DNA from: Pseudomonas fluorescens
GTDB lineage: Bacteria > Pseudomonadota > Gammaproteobacteria > Pseudomonadales > Pseudomonadaceae
Reading direction: 5' to 3'
Assembly (NCBI RefSeq): GCF_902497775.2
Contig: NZ_OZ024668.1
Span: forward strand, 4,448,326-4,512,325
Length of the DNA: 64,000 nt
How positions within the stretch are numbered: the stretch's first letter is position 1; each line of letters opens with the position of its first letter. Below the pieces are notes generated by a model that was not told where the DNA came from, ran no database searches, and saw nothing but the letters and a program-made list of their open reading frames with translations. Positions 17,870 to 26,010 of the stretch are shown here, in pieces. Both the position numbers and the translations under genes were made by a program.

Positions 17870-18220
17870 TCAGTCGCCATCATCGTCAAAGTGAAAACGG
17901 TGCAACAATCGGTGGGCAATGGGCGCCAGGATCAGGCCGATGCTGGCGACGAACACCAGGCCGACATACAAGCCGTAGCCGGCGAAAAACAGCTTGCCGC
18001 CGATCGTCTCGGGCAGGATCACCGGCCCTACCCCGCCCAGCAGCAAGGTGGCATTGAACACCGCATCGTGCCAGGGCACCTGCGGCTCGAAGTACAGATG
18101 GCCAACCACGCCAAACAGAATCGAGCCGATCAGCAACAGGCAGGCAGCAACACCATGCCACATCAGGCGAAAGCCAAACTGTCGGGTAGAGATGACAGCG
18201 TCCGTTCTGGATTCGTACAT
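17870..18220 (-). CDS. Small membrane protein, possibly ion-channel-like
   Basis: This 116-residue protein is predicted to have three membrane segments. The C-terminal half, FNATLLLGGVGPVILPETIGGKLFFAGYGLYVGLVFVASIGLILAP, has the layout of a two-TM ion-channel pore region, but the K+ selectivity motif TVGYG is replaced by GGVGP. The sequence ends HRLLHRFHFDDDGD. The start MYESRTDAV at 18220 was chosen over a codon 21 bp upstream because AGGAG lies 8 bp before it. Function is unknown. Confidence 0.65.
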   Translation of the reverse strand: MYESRTDAVISTRQFGFRLMWHGVAACLLLIGSILFGVVGHLYFEPQVPWHDAVFNATLLLGGVGPVILPETIGGKLFFAGYGLYVGLVFVASIGLILAPIAHRLLHRFHFDDDGD

Positions 18221-18295
18221 CCACTGTGCTCCTGCAACCAAGGTGGCCGCCCAGCATAGGCAACTTCAACGGGCGACCACAACCTTGCGGTAGGT

Positions 18296-19204
18296 TCAGC
18301 CCTGTGGGTACTTCTGCAGGTTGGCCATCATTTGCTGCAGGGCTTCGAGGCTGTCGTTGGGATGCACGGCATTGTCGAAGCTGCCGATTTGCTGCCAGTT
18401 GGCGGCGATATCTTCTGCTGTAAAGCCTTCGCGCGGGTCAAAGCCAACACCCAGGCTACGCTCCCAGCGCACCTTGCCGACCCAGCCGCCGCCCACTTCA
18501 TACAGACCGCCACTGTCCTGACAGTCGTCACTGCTCAGGTACACCACCAGCGGGCTGACCAGCTCCGGCTTGAGCTGTTCGAACACCTGCGGCGGAATCA
18601 GCCCTTCGGTCATGCGCGTGCCGCCGGTGGGAGCGATGGCATTGACCAGGATGCTGTTCTTGCGTCCTTCGATGGCCAGGGTGCGGGTCAGGCCGTACAG
18701 GCCGAGCTTGGCCGCGCCATAGTTGGCCTGGCCGAAGTTGCCATAGATGCCCGAGGTCGAGGCGGTGAAGATCACCCGCCCCCAGTTCTGTTCGCGCAGG
18801 TGCGGCCAGGCGGCGCGGGTGACCTTGTAGGCCCCCTGGAGGTGAACCTGATAGACCTGCTCCCAGTCGCTGTCCTCCATCTTGTGGAAAGTCTTGTCGC
18901 GCAGAATGCCAGCGTTGTTGATCAGCACATCGACACGGCCGAAGCTGTCCAGGGCCTGTTCGACAATGCGCTGGCCGTCGGTGACCGAGTCATGGTTGGC
19001 CACGGCAGTGCCGCCCGCTTTGCGAATCTGCGCCACCACCCGGTCGGCGGCCGAGGCGCTGGCGCCTTCGCCATGGGTTGAACCGCCCAGATCGTTGACC
19101 ACCACCCGGGCGCCATGCCGGGCAAACAGCAGGGCATGTGCGCGACCCAGGCCGCCACCGGCGCCGGTGACAATCACTACTTTATCGTCCAAGCGAATCG
19201 TCAT
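18296..19204 (-). CDS. Short-chain dehydrogenase (17-beta-HSD4-like)
   Basis: This is an SDR oxidoreductase of 302 residues with the cofactor motif TGAGGGLGRAH, NNAGILRDKTFHKM and the catalytic YGAAK following S-containing TASTSGIYGNFGQ. The pattern resembles the (3R)-hydroxyacyl-CoA dehydrogenase half of the peroxisomal multifunctional enzyme. The longer C-terminal tail (VGGGWVGKVRWERSLGVGF onward) supports this. The start at 19204 has a CAGGAG site. The substrate is probably a hydroxyacyl-CoA but is not proven. A same-strand alpha/beta hydrolase lies 129 bp upstream. Confidence 0.82.
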   Translation of the reverse strand: MTIRLDDKVVIVTGAGGGLGRAHALLFARHGARVVVNDLGGSTHGEGASASAADRVVAQIRKAGGTAVANHDSVTDGQRIVEQALDSFGRVDVLINNAGILRDKTFHKMEDSDWEQVYQVHLQGAYKVTRAAWPHLREQNWGRVIFTASTSGIYGNFGQANYGAAKLGLYGLTRTLAIEGRKNSILVNAIAPTGGTRMTEGLIPPQVFEQLKPELVSPLVVYLSSDDCQDSGGLYEVGGGWVGKVRWERSLGVGFDPREGFTAEDIAANWQQIGSFDNAVHPNDSLEALQQMMANLQKYPQG

Positions 19205-19333
19205 GCTCAGTTCTCCTGCAGAACAAGGGAGGGATGCCCGAGTGTCGGCCAGCGCTGGCTGGCACACAATCAAGCGGGCAGGCGCTGAATGGCAGGCGAT
19301 AAGGCCAGGCGATGATTGCGCACACCCGGTCGC

Positions 19334-20239
19334 TCAGGACCAGGCGACTTTCTGCGGCACACTCACCAGGGGTTGCGCACGAAACGCCAGGTAATGGCGC
19401 AGCACCTGTACCGGTGCTTCGGTGTGCGGATAGTGGCCGATCCCCTGGAGCATCACGGTATCGGCATTGGGTACCAGCTCCTGGTAGCGCTCAAGCATAT
19501 GGGCCCCGGAAATCGGGTCGACCGCGCCGTTGATCAGCCGCAGCGGCACACCTTCGACCTGCAGGGCGCCGACCCAGCGCTCGCGGTGGGCGACCCGCTC
19601 GGGCAGGTAGTTGATCAGCTTGTGCATGATCCGCGTCCCCCGGTTAGAGGCAATCAGGCTCCAGTAATCGTCCAGCGCGCTTTCGCTGGGATGGGTACAA
19701 GGGCCGTAGATCTGGGTGACGCTGCGTACCAGGTCATCACGCCCGAACGAGCGCCCGACCAGCCAGCCCAGGCGGCTGAGCAGCAGCTTCTGGATCAGCA
19801 GCGGTCGATGGCGCTCAGGGAACAGACCACCGTTGAGGAACACGCAACTGGCGATTTGCGCCCGGCCCTCATGGTGGCGGGCGAGCAACTCCTGGGCGAC
19901 GCTGCCGCCATAGTCATGCCCGAGCAGATGCACCGGCTGCTCGACCTGCAGGTGCGCCAGCAGCGCCTGCTGCAAGTCGGCCTGCTCCAGCAGGCTGTAT
20001 TCATGGTGCAGCGGCTTGGCCGAATCGCCAAAGCCGAGCATGTCGCAGGCAATGACCCGAAAACGCTGGGCCAGCGGCGCCCACAGGTAGTGCCAGTCCC
20101 AACTGGCGGTGGGAAAGCCATGGATGAGCAGGAGCGGTTCGCCCTGTCCTGCGGTCCAGTAGCGGATGGTCTGGCCGCGGAACGAGAAATTCAGGCCGCG
20201 GGTCCGCCAGACGCACAATGGAATTTCGGCCAAAGGCAT
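19334..20239 (-). CDS. Alpha/beta hydrolase
   Basis: This 301-residue hydrolase has the oxyanion motif LIHGFPTASWDWHYLW, the nucleophile elbow GHDYGGS (Asp as nucleophile, as in haloalkane dehalogenases and epoxide hydrolases), and a late catalytic His in GIGHYPHTE. An Asp nucleophile points away from a plain serine esterase. The start is uncertain; the ATG at 20239 follows GGGACCACTGTG. It lies just upstream of the SDR gene on the same strand, so the pair may share a catabolic role; the substrate is unknown. Confidence 0.8.
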   Translation of the reverse strand: MPLAEIPLCVWRTRGLNFSFRGQTIRYWTAGQGEPLLLIHGFPTASWDWHYLWAPLAQRFRVIACDMLGFGDSAKPLHHEYSLLEQADLQQALLAHLQVEQPVHLLGHDYGGSVAQELLARHHEGRAQIASCVFLNGGLFPERHRPLLIQKLLLSRLGWLVGRSFGRDDLVRSVTQIYGPCTHPSESALDDYWSLIASNRGTRIMHKLINYLPERVAHRERWVGALQVEGVPLRLINGAVDPISGAHMLERYQELVPNADTVMLQGIGHYPHTEAPVQVLRHYLAFRAQPLVSVPQKVAWS

Positions 20240-20419
20240 CACAGTGGTCCCGGTGGGTTGTTGGTCGTCGTGTTTGGCAAGGCTGCGATCATTGCAATCA
20301 CCTCGGCACATTCGTGTGCTCTATTGATCGACAGTCTAGTCAGCCAAGCCCCACCCGAGAGTTGCGTTGGCAGCCAGCTTATTGACCTTTGGAGTCAGTG
20401 CGCAAAATAGCGAAGTGAA

Positions 20420-21106
20420 TCACAGCAGCAAAGTCAGTAACGGCGCGGCAAACAGGTTGAGCAGGCCGGTCAGGACCATGACCAGACCGGCCACCGAACC
20501 TTCCTCGCCGCCCACCTCATGAGCACGACTAACGCCTGCCCCATGGGCGCCGACGCCAAACAGCGCACCGCGGGCCAGTGGCGTGCGCAGCGGCAGGTAC
20601 TTGAGCAGCACGCCACCGAACATCGCCCCGAGCACCCCGGTAAACATCACGAACACTGCGGTCAGCTCCGGCACGCCGCCCAGGTCCTTGGCCAGCGGCA
20701 TGGCAAAAGGCGTGGTGATCGAGCGCGGCACCAGCGACAGGCTGACCGAGCTGTCCAGCGCCAGCAGATGCGCCAGGCCCCAGGAACTGCCGATAGAGGC
20801 GGCACTGCCGACCAGCATGCCCAACGTCAGGGCTGGCCAGTGCCGGGCCAACAAGGCGCGCTGTTGCCAGATCGGCACGGCAAAGGCCACGGTGACCGGG
20901 CCCAGCACCGACATAAGCCAGTGGGTATTGCGCGCATATTCGGCATAGGCGGTATGCAGCGGCACGGCAATCGCCAGCAGCACAGCCGGCACCAGGATCA
21001 ACGGTGACAACAGGTAGCGCCCGGTGCGCCGGTACAACCAGCGGCTGGCCAGATAAGCCAGCAGGGTCAGGGCCAGCCAGAACAGCGGCATCGGCTCAAG
21101 CGTCAT
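20420..21106 (-). CDS. LrgB/CidB family membrane protein
   Basis: This 228-residue polytopic protein is of the LrgB family. It has LVPRSITTPFAMPLAKDLGGVPELTAVFVM and the C-terminal ARGALFGVGAHGAGVSRAHEVGGEEGSVAGL, the hallmark of the family. LrgB/CidB proteins work with a small holin-like partner in murein hydrolase control or in transport of small organic acids such as pyruvate or glycolate. The gene overlaps the end of the upstream CidA-like gene by 11 bp, so the two are co-translated. Confidence 0.92.
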   Translation of the reverse strand: MTLEPMPLFWLALTLLAYLASRWLYRRTGRYLLSPLILVPAVLLAIAVPLHTAYAEYARNTHWLMSVLGPVTVAFAVPIWQQRALLARHWPALTLGMLVGSAASIGSSWGLAHLLALDSSVSLSLVPRSITTPFAMPLAKDLGGVPELTAVFVMFTGVLGAMFGGVLLKYLPLRTPLARGALFGVGAHGAGVSRAHEVGGEEGSVAGLVMVLTGLLNLFAAPLLTLLL

Positions 21107-21482
21107 GGCGCAGCCTCCAGCGGCAGATCCACTCCACAGTCACCGCCGTCACCACCATCACCAGCAAGGTACTCAGGCCAATTACCAGCAGGATCCGCCA
21201 GCCTTCATCGCGCAGCAGGCTGCCGTAATCGAGCAGGCTCATCAGCGCCGGAATAAAGAACAGCAGCATCTCGGCCATCAGCACCCCGGCGCCCAGCTGC
21301 AACATGGCCGGCTTGAGCACGCCGGCGGCGAACAGCAGCAACAACAGCGCCATGCCGATGACCCCGCCGGGAATCGGCCAGGCCAACCAGGCGGCCAGCA
21401 AACCACCGACCTTATAAAGCGCAAGCAACACCGCAAGCTCGGCGAGCAGGCGGACAAATCGGTTTAACGCAGGGGGTTTCAT
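21096..21482 (-). CDS. CidA/LrgA family holin-like protein
   Basis: This 128-residue protein has four hydrophobic helices and the conserved WPIPGGVIGMALLLLL motif near residue 35, followed by MLLFFIPALMSLLDY, both typical of CidA/LrgA. It is the partner of the downstream LrgB-like protein. A LysR regulator is encoded divergently 96 bp away, the same arrangement as cidR-cidAB. Whether it acts as a holin or as part of a small-acid exporter is not decided by sequence. Confidence 0.92.
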   Translation of the reverse strand: MKPPALNRFVRLLAELAVLLALYKVGGLLAAWLAWPIPGGVIGMALLLLLFAAGVLKPAMLQLGAGVLMAEMLLFFIPALMSLLDYGSLLRDEGWRILLVIGLSTLLVMVVTAVTVEWICRWRLRHDA

Positions 21483-21556
21483 CGCGGGGGTCCTCTCAAG
21501 CCTTCATTTTAAGAGCCCGCTCCCCACGCCAAAAGCGAATTGTTAGACTGCCAACT

Positions 21557-21571
21557 ATTCCAGATTGGAAT
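21557..21571. promoter_or_regulatory. LysR-type T-N11-A inverted repeat
   Basis: ATTCC-AGATT-GGAAT is a perfect dyad 8 bp before the LysR gene start and facing the cidA-like gene. It is a plausible autoregulatory and activator site. Confidence 0.5.
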
Positions 21572-21578
21572 TCAGGCA

Positions 21579-22466
21579 ATGGAATTCAAACAGCTACGCA
21601 GTTTTCTCGAAGTGGTGCACCGTGGTGGCTTTACCCAGGCCGCGCAGACGTTGCACATCAGCCAGTCCGCCGTGAGCAAGCAGGTCGCGCAACTGGAACA
21701 GGACCTGGGCGTGCCGCTGCTGGAGCGTCAGGGTTCGCAACTGCACCTGACCGCCGCCGGCAAGATCGTGCTCGAACGCGGCGAAGCCATGTTGCGCTTG
21801 CGCCAGGAGTTGCTGAGCGAACTGGATGATCTGAGCCAGCTGGCGCGCGGCGAGCTGCGCCTGGGCCTGCCGCTGCTGGGCAGTGATGCGCTGTTCGCGC
21901 GGTTGTTCGCCGAGTACCGGCGGCGTTACCCGAACATCAGCATTCAGTTGTTTGAAGGCGGCAGTCGCAGTGTCGAGCAGGCCGTGCTCAGCGGTGAGCT
22001 GGAGCTGGGCGGCAGCCTGACGCCAAGCGACCCGGCCTTCGCCTGCCAGCCGTTTTGCAACGAACCGCTGGATGCCTTGTTGCCCATCGATCATCCACTG
22101 GCAACTGCCGGGCAGGTCAGCCTGGCGCAATTGGCCGACACGCCCTTCCTGCTCTATCAACGCAGCTTTGTACTTAATGACCGCTTGCTGGGTGCCTGCC
22201 AGCAACTGGGTTTTGTCCCCAAGGAAGGCGGGCGCAGCGGCCAGGCCGACTTTCTCGCCGCGCTGGTGGCGGCAGGCCAAGGGGTGGTGTTGTTGCCGAG
22301 TGTGGTTGCCCGAGGCCTGGAGCGGCCCGGGGTGGTGCGCCTGGCCTTGAGCGAACCGACAGACTTGCGCTGGGACATTGCCTTTATCTGGCGCCAGGGC
22401 GCCTACCTGTCGCGTGCCGCCCAGGCCTGGCTGCAGCTGCTGCGCGAGCAGCCACAGCCGCAGTGA
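21579..22466 (+). CDS. LysR-family regulator of the cidAB-like pair
   Basis: This 295-residue LysR-type regulator has its HTH at about residues 3-60 (MEFKQLRSFLEVVHRGGFTQAAQTLHISQSAVSKQVAQLEQDLG) and a periplasmic-binding-like effector domain. It is divergent from the cidA/lrgB-like genes. By analogy with CidR it probably activates them in response to an organic acid; the effector is unknown. The ATG at 21579 matches the family start; an in-frame codon 39 bp upstream was rejected. Confidence 0.88.
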   Translation: MEFKQLRSFLEVVHRGGFTQAAQTLHISQSAVSKQVAQLEQDLGVPLLERQGSQLHLTAAGKIVLERGEAMLRLRQELLSELDDLSQLARGELRLGLPLLGSDALFARLFAEYRRRYPNISIQLFEGGSRSVEQAVLSGELELGGSLTPSDPAFACQPFCNEPLDALLPIDHPLATAGQVSLAQLADTPFLLYQRSFVLNDRLLGACQQLGFVPKEGGRSGQADFLAALVAAGQGVVLLPSVVARGLERPGVVRLALSEPTDLRWDIAFIWRQGAYLSRAAQAWLQLLREQPQPQ

Positions 22467-22922
22467 TCAGCCGCGCAGTTTAGTCACAAGCTCGGCAATC
22501 CAGGGCTCGGCATCGGTTTGCGGGGTAACGGATTCGCTGGCATCCAGGCGCAGCATCGGCTGCACTTCGACCAGGCCCATCTCGGCGAACAGCTCGCGCA
22601 GTTGCTCGCCGCCGCCGCAAAAGGTATCGCCATAGCTGGAATCGCCCAGGCCGATCACCGCACCCTTGAGCCCGCGCCACTCGGCGGGCAGCACATCACG
22701 GATGGCACTGAACAGCGGCATGATGTTGTCCGGCAACTCGCCCATGCCAGTGGTCGAGGTCACCGCCAGAAACGCCTGCGGCGCAAAGCCCCGGACGTCT
22801 TGCAGGGTAGCCCGGTTAGCGTGCCAGGCCTCGAAACCTGCGGCGTTGAGTAACTTCTCGGCGTGCCGAGCAACTTCTTCGGCGGTGCCGTAGACCGAAC
22901 CGGAAAGGATGGCGACTTTCAT
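22467..22922 (-). CDS. Flavodoxin (MioC/YqcA-like)
   Basis: This 151-residue FMN-binding flavodoxin domain protein has the phosphate loop SGSVYGTAEEVA near residue 7, the STTGMGELPDN loop and the GDSSYGDTFCGGG loop. The length fits MioC or YqcA-type small flavodoxins, which donate electrons to partners such as biotin synthase. The start MKVAILSGSV was chosen at the family N-terminus. It converges on the upstream LysR gene, with adjacent stop codons, and is divergent from the LOV gene. Confidence 0.9.
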   Translation of the reverse strand: MKVAILSGSVYGTAEEVARHAEKLLNAAGFEAWHANRATLQDVRGFAPQAFLAVTSTTGMGELPDNIMPLFSAIRDVLPAEWRGLKGAVIGLGDSSYGDTFCGGGEQLRELFAEMGLVEVQPMLRLDASESVTPQTDAEPWIAELVTKLRG

Positions 22923-23064
22923 AGAGGTTTCCGAAACTGAGTAAAAACGTAGGATACTAGCATCAGGCACTGGCAAAAGGCCTTAATCTGCCGCTGTACA
23001 GCGACGGCCAATCCACTAGAATCAGCCAGCATGCCCGATCTACAGCCCTTGCGGACCTAACAAG

Positions 23065-23526
23065 ATGATCAATGCCACACTGCTGCAGCGCATGATTGAC
23101 GCCTCCAACGACGGGATCGTGGTGGCCGAACAGGAAGGCGACGATGACACCATCCTGATCTACGTGAACCCGGCGTTCGAGCGTCTGACCGGCTACGATG
23201 CCAACGACATCCTTTACCGTGACTGCCGCTTCCTGCAGAACGACGATCGCGACCAGAGCGCCCGGGCATTGATCCGCCAGGCGATCAAGGATGGCCTGCC
23301 GAGCCGGGAAATCCTGCGCAACTACCGCAAGGACGGCAGCGCGTTCTGGAACGAACTGTCGATCACCCCGGTGCTGAACGAAGCTGACAAGCGCAAGTAT
23401 TTCATCGGTATCCAGAAGAACGTCAGTCGCCAGGTCGAAGCCGAACAGCGGGTGATCGAGCTTGAGCGTCAACTGGCCGAAGCCCAGGCGCGCATCGCTG
23501 CACTGGAAGCCGACCAACGGTCTTAA
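23065..23526 (+). CDS. Short LOV-domain blue-light photoreceptor
   Basis: This 153-residue protein is a single PAS/LOV core with short flanking helices, like the P. putida SB1/SB2-LOV proteins. The flavin-binding motif YRDCRFLQNDDRDQ carries the photoactive Cys54. NYRKDGSAFWNELSITPV and YFIGIQKNVSRQ complete the LOV core. The C-terminal helix (about residues 120-150) is a likely coiled coil for dimerisation or partner contact, and no effector domain is fused. In P. putida KT2440 a LOV protein works with a class II LitR regulator; such a gene lies 670 bp away here. Confidence 0.93.
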   Translation: MINATLLQRMIDASNDGIVVAEQEGDDDTILIYVNPAFERLTGYDANDILYRDCRFLQNDDRDQSARALIRQAIKDGLPSREILRNYRKDGSAFWNELSITPVLNEADKRKYFIGIQKNVSRQVEAEQRVIELERQLAEAQARIAALEADQRS

Positions 23527-23594
23527 CAAACACGCCGTTTGATTGTCCATGACGGTGAAGAAACGCATTCACGATTGAAACTTCGAGTTCGACC

Positions 23595-24212
23595 ATGCAA
23601 GCAGATGCCCTTCTGACCCAGGATGAACTGGAGTTCATCCGGTCCATGCAGCACGCGCCCCAGCCCCTCCCGGCTGAACCGGCGCCGCACCTGATGGTCA
23701 ATGGCGGCAGCGAAATCAAGAACCTGCTGACCCGGCTGATCGCCGACGAGCAGGTGACCTTGCAGGCACAGTTCAACAATCAGCAGATGACCTTCCCGCT
23801 GCAACTGGTCGAAGACGAGTTCCATGCCCTGCACCTGCAGCTGGGTGCCCCGAACATCTATGAAGAAGGCGCGGTGGTCCGCCCCTGGCGCCTGACCCTG
23901 GAGCAACCGGTAGCCCTGGAAGACGAGCTGGGCCTGAGCACCGGTTTGTGGGTACGGGAAGTATCCTTCAAGGGTGTGCTGCTGGAAGTGCGTGAGCAAC
24001 CCGAACCGCCCAAGCACTTCGACCTGTGGTTCAGCCCCGACGGCGATGCCCCCATTGCCCTGCACGGCACCCTGCAACGGCGCACCGGCGAACGCCTGGC
24101 TGCCTATAACCTGGGCCAGAGCCTGCCAGCTGAAATCGAGCGGCTACGCGAGTACATCCTCCAGGCCCACCGCCGCGCCCACCCCGAGTTGCACCCTCAA
24201 GAATCCAGGTGA
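23595..24212 (+). CDS. Possible PilZ-like protein between LOV and LitR genes
   Basis: This 205-residue soluble protein follows the LOV gene by 68 bp in the same direction. It has a variable N-terminal part and a beta-rich C-terminal half. A degenerate RxxR (RPWR, 96-99) followed by REVSFKG (121-127) recalls the RxxxR...D/NxSxxG motif of PilZ c-di-GMP receptors, but spacing and residues are not canonical. The last 16 bp overlap the opposing MerR gene. It might couple light sensing to c-di-GMP output; this is inference. Identity as a PilZ protein is uncertain. Confidence 0.55.
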   Translation: MQADALLTQDELEFIRSMQHAPQPLPAEPAPHLMVNGGSEIKNLLTRLIADEQVTLQAQFNNQQMTFPLQLVEDEFHALHLQLGAPNIYEEGAVVRPWRLTLEQPVALEDELGLSTGLWVREVSFKGVLLEVREQPEPPKHFDLWFSPDGDAPIALHGTLQRRTGERLAAYNLGQSLPAEIERLREYILQAHRRAHPELHPQESR

Positions 24213-25147
24213 CCGGCCAGGTATTGCTGCAGCCGCCGGCGCATCAACCGCCCTTCACTGCCCAGACACGCGACTTGCGAACCGATCAGGCTGTCCTGAG
24301 CCAGATCTGCTGCTTCGCCTGCCAGCAATAACGGGCATTCCAGTGCCAGTGCCAGGCGCGCCAGGCGCTTGGGCAAGTCACTGGTCGGTGGATGATTGGA
24401 AAACAGCACCAGGGCGTGGGGCGTCATGCGCTCGCAGACCAGGCTCAACTCTTCCAGTGGCTGGCCCAGGCCGAGCACGCTGATGGCGGTTTCACTGGTG
24501 CCGAGCAACAGCGCCGCCACCAGCAACTCAAGCTCCCGGCATTGCCCGGGAATCGCCGCCAGCAGCACGCGCACTTCCTGCTGCTCACGCGTCAGTTGCA
24601 AACGCTGCAACACCCGTCCGCGCAGGAAACTATCGAGAAACAGCCATTCACTGGCCTGGCCGAAGGCTTCGTGGGTACTGCGCAGCTCCTGCCAGACCGG
24701 CATGAGGATGTCCTGGAACACCGCCAGCTGTGGATAACTGCTGAACACCTGGCCGTACACCTGCTCCAGGCGACGCTCGTCGAATGCCCTCACGGCCTGG
24801 CGCAACTGTGCTTGCCATTGGTTGAAATCGGCTTGGGATTCTTCGCTGCGCTGTGACTGGCTTTCGGCCTTGAGGTTCTGGCTTTTGGCCAGGATGCGCC
24901 CGACTTTGCTGACAGCGACACCGCGTTCGATCCAGCCGAGGATGCTGCGCACCTCATCGATATCGGCTTGCGAATACAAACGGTGCCCACTTTCGGTGCG
25001 CGTGGGCTGGATCAGCCCATAACGGCGCTCCCAGGCACGCAGGGTGACCGGGTTGATACCGGTCATGCGCGACACCTCGCGGATCGGGAACAGTTCTTCG
25101 TGGTCCAACTCACGCGTGCTCAATGAAGGCTGGTCAGGTTCGATCAT
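24197..25147 (-). CDS. MerR-family regulator, class II LitR-like (no B12 motif)
   Basis: This 316-residue protein has a MerR winged helix at about residues 20-85 (FPIREVSRMTGINPVTLRAWERRYGLI) and a CarH/LitR-type C-terminal region. The adenosylcobalamin motifs of CarH are missing: where W-x9-EH is expected the sequence reads ASEW, and there is no ExxxDxxH. This matches class II LitR proteins, reported in P. putida to pair with a short LOV protein for light-dependent transcription. Targets may include the divergent ABM membrane gene. Family assignment is good; the light role is inferred from neighbours. Confidence 0.82.
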   Translation of the reverse strand: MIEPDQPSLSTRELDHEELFPIREVSRMTGINPVTLRAWERRYGLIQPTRTESGHRLYSQADIDEVRSILGWIERGVAVSKVGRILAKSQNLKAESQSQRSEESQADFNQWQAQLRQAVRAFDERRLEQVYGQVFSSYPQLAVFQDILMPVWQELRSTHEAFGQASEWLFLDSFLRGRVLQRLQLTREQQEVRVLLAAIPGQCRELELLVAALLLGTSETAISVLGLGQPLEELSLVCERMTPHALVLFSNHPPTSDLPKRLARLALALECPLLLAGEAADLAQDSLIGSQVACLGSEGRLMRRRLQQYLAGHLDS

Positions 25148-25280
25148 TGTCGGGAAACCGCGGGTTTATGGGCCAATATCCATTCTACTCCGCCTATCAC
25201 CCACACGACCATTGGCATTTCTATCAGGTCGGCGACCGCCAGCACTGACGAGTCAGCTTATTTAAGGAATAATCCGCGCC

Positions 25281-25303
25281 CGATTCTTGCATCGATTCTT
25301 GCA
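25281..25303. repeat. Tandem 11-bp direct repeat in promoter region
   Basis: CGATTCTTGCA occurs twice (25281-25291 and 25293-25303), 12 bp apart, in the divergent gap between the LitR-like gene and the ABM membrane gene. It may be an operator or a duplicated promoter element. Confidence 0.45.
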
Positions 25304-25385
25304 AAGAAGCGAATACCGCCCACCACCCCGGGCGGCGTTCAAGGGGCAGGCCTACCCGCCACGCCCAGTTGCCAGGAGATTTACC

Positions 25386-25955
25386 ATGTCTACCCCACCC
25401 GTAACCCTGATGGTTACCCGCCGCGTCGCCGATGGTCGTTACCAGGACCTGATGGCCTGGTTGCACGAAGGCGAACAACTGGCCACCGACTTTCCCGGCT
25501 ACCTGGGCTCGGGTGTGCTCGCCCCGCCCCCGCAAGGCGACGAATTCCAGATCATCTTCCGCTTCACCAATGAACAAACCATGCATGCCTGGGAGCATTC
25601 GGCTTCGCGCAAGGCGTGGCTGGCGCGCGGCAATGGCCTGTTCGCCGAGCCGTCGGAACAGCGGGTCAGCGGCCTGGAAGGCTGGTTCGGCAACAACCCG
25701 GTACAGCGCCCGCCACGCTGGAAGCAGGCGGTGGCGATCTGGCTGGCGTTCTTTCCGGTGTCACTGCTGTTCAATGTGCTGTTCGGCCACTGGCTGGGCG
25801 CACTGGAGCTGGTGCCGCGCATTCTCCTCAGCACCCTGGGCCTGACGCCGTTGATGGTGTATTTGTTCATTCCGCTGTCGACCCGCCTGCTGGCCAACTG
25901 GCTGAACGCCAGCCCCGCCCGCCCGGGGCCGCAGGGCGCGCGCAATCCCGCCTAG
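25386..25955 (+). CDS. ABM-domain protein with C-terminal membrane segments
   Basis: This 189-residue protein has an antibiotic-biosynthesis-monooxygenase (ABM) fold domain at about residues 1-95 (VTLMVTRRVADGRYQDLMAWLHEGEQLATDFPGYLGSGVL), followed by two hydrophobic helices (AVAIWLAFFPVSLLFNVLFG and ILLSTLGLTPLMVYLFIPLS). An AGGAG site precedes the ATG at 25386. The gene is divergent from the LitR-like regulator, so it is a candidate light-regulated target. The enzymatic role of the ABM domain, if any, is unknown. Confidence 0.82.
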   Translation: MSTPPVTLMVTRRVADGRYQDLMAWLHEGEQLATDFPGYLGSGVLAPPPQGDEFQIIFRFTNEQTMHAWEHSASRKAWLARGNGLFAEPSEQRVSGLEGWFGNNPVQRPPRWKQAVAIWLAFFPVSLLFNVLFGHWLGALELVPRILLSTLGLTPLMVYLFIPLSTRLLANWLNASPARPGPQGARNPA

Positions 25956-26010
25956 TTCGGGTATGCTGGGGGTTATCCAAGCGAACCAGTAAAAGTTGAC
26001 CGCCCCCACC

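Noticed and set aside
17682..17894. 70-codon frame across the terminator and hairpin element
   Set aside because: It lies on inverted repeats and a terminator; not a plausible gene.
22994..23001. TGTACA as a LitR site upstream of the LOV gene
   Set aside because: Only one half-site is present; the partner at about 12-bp spacing is missing.
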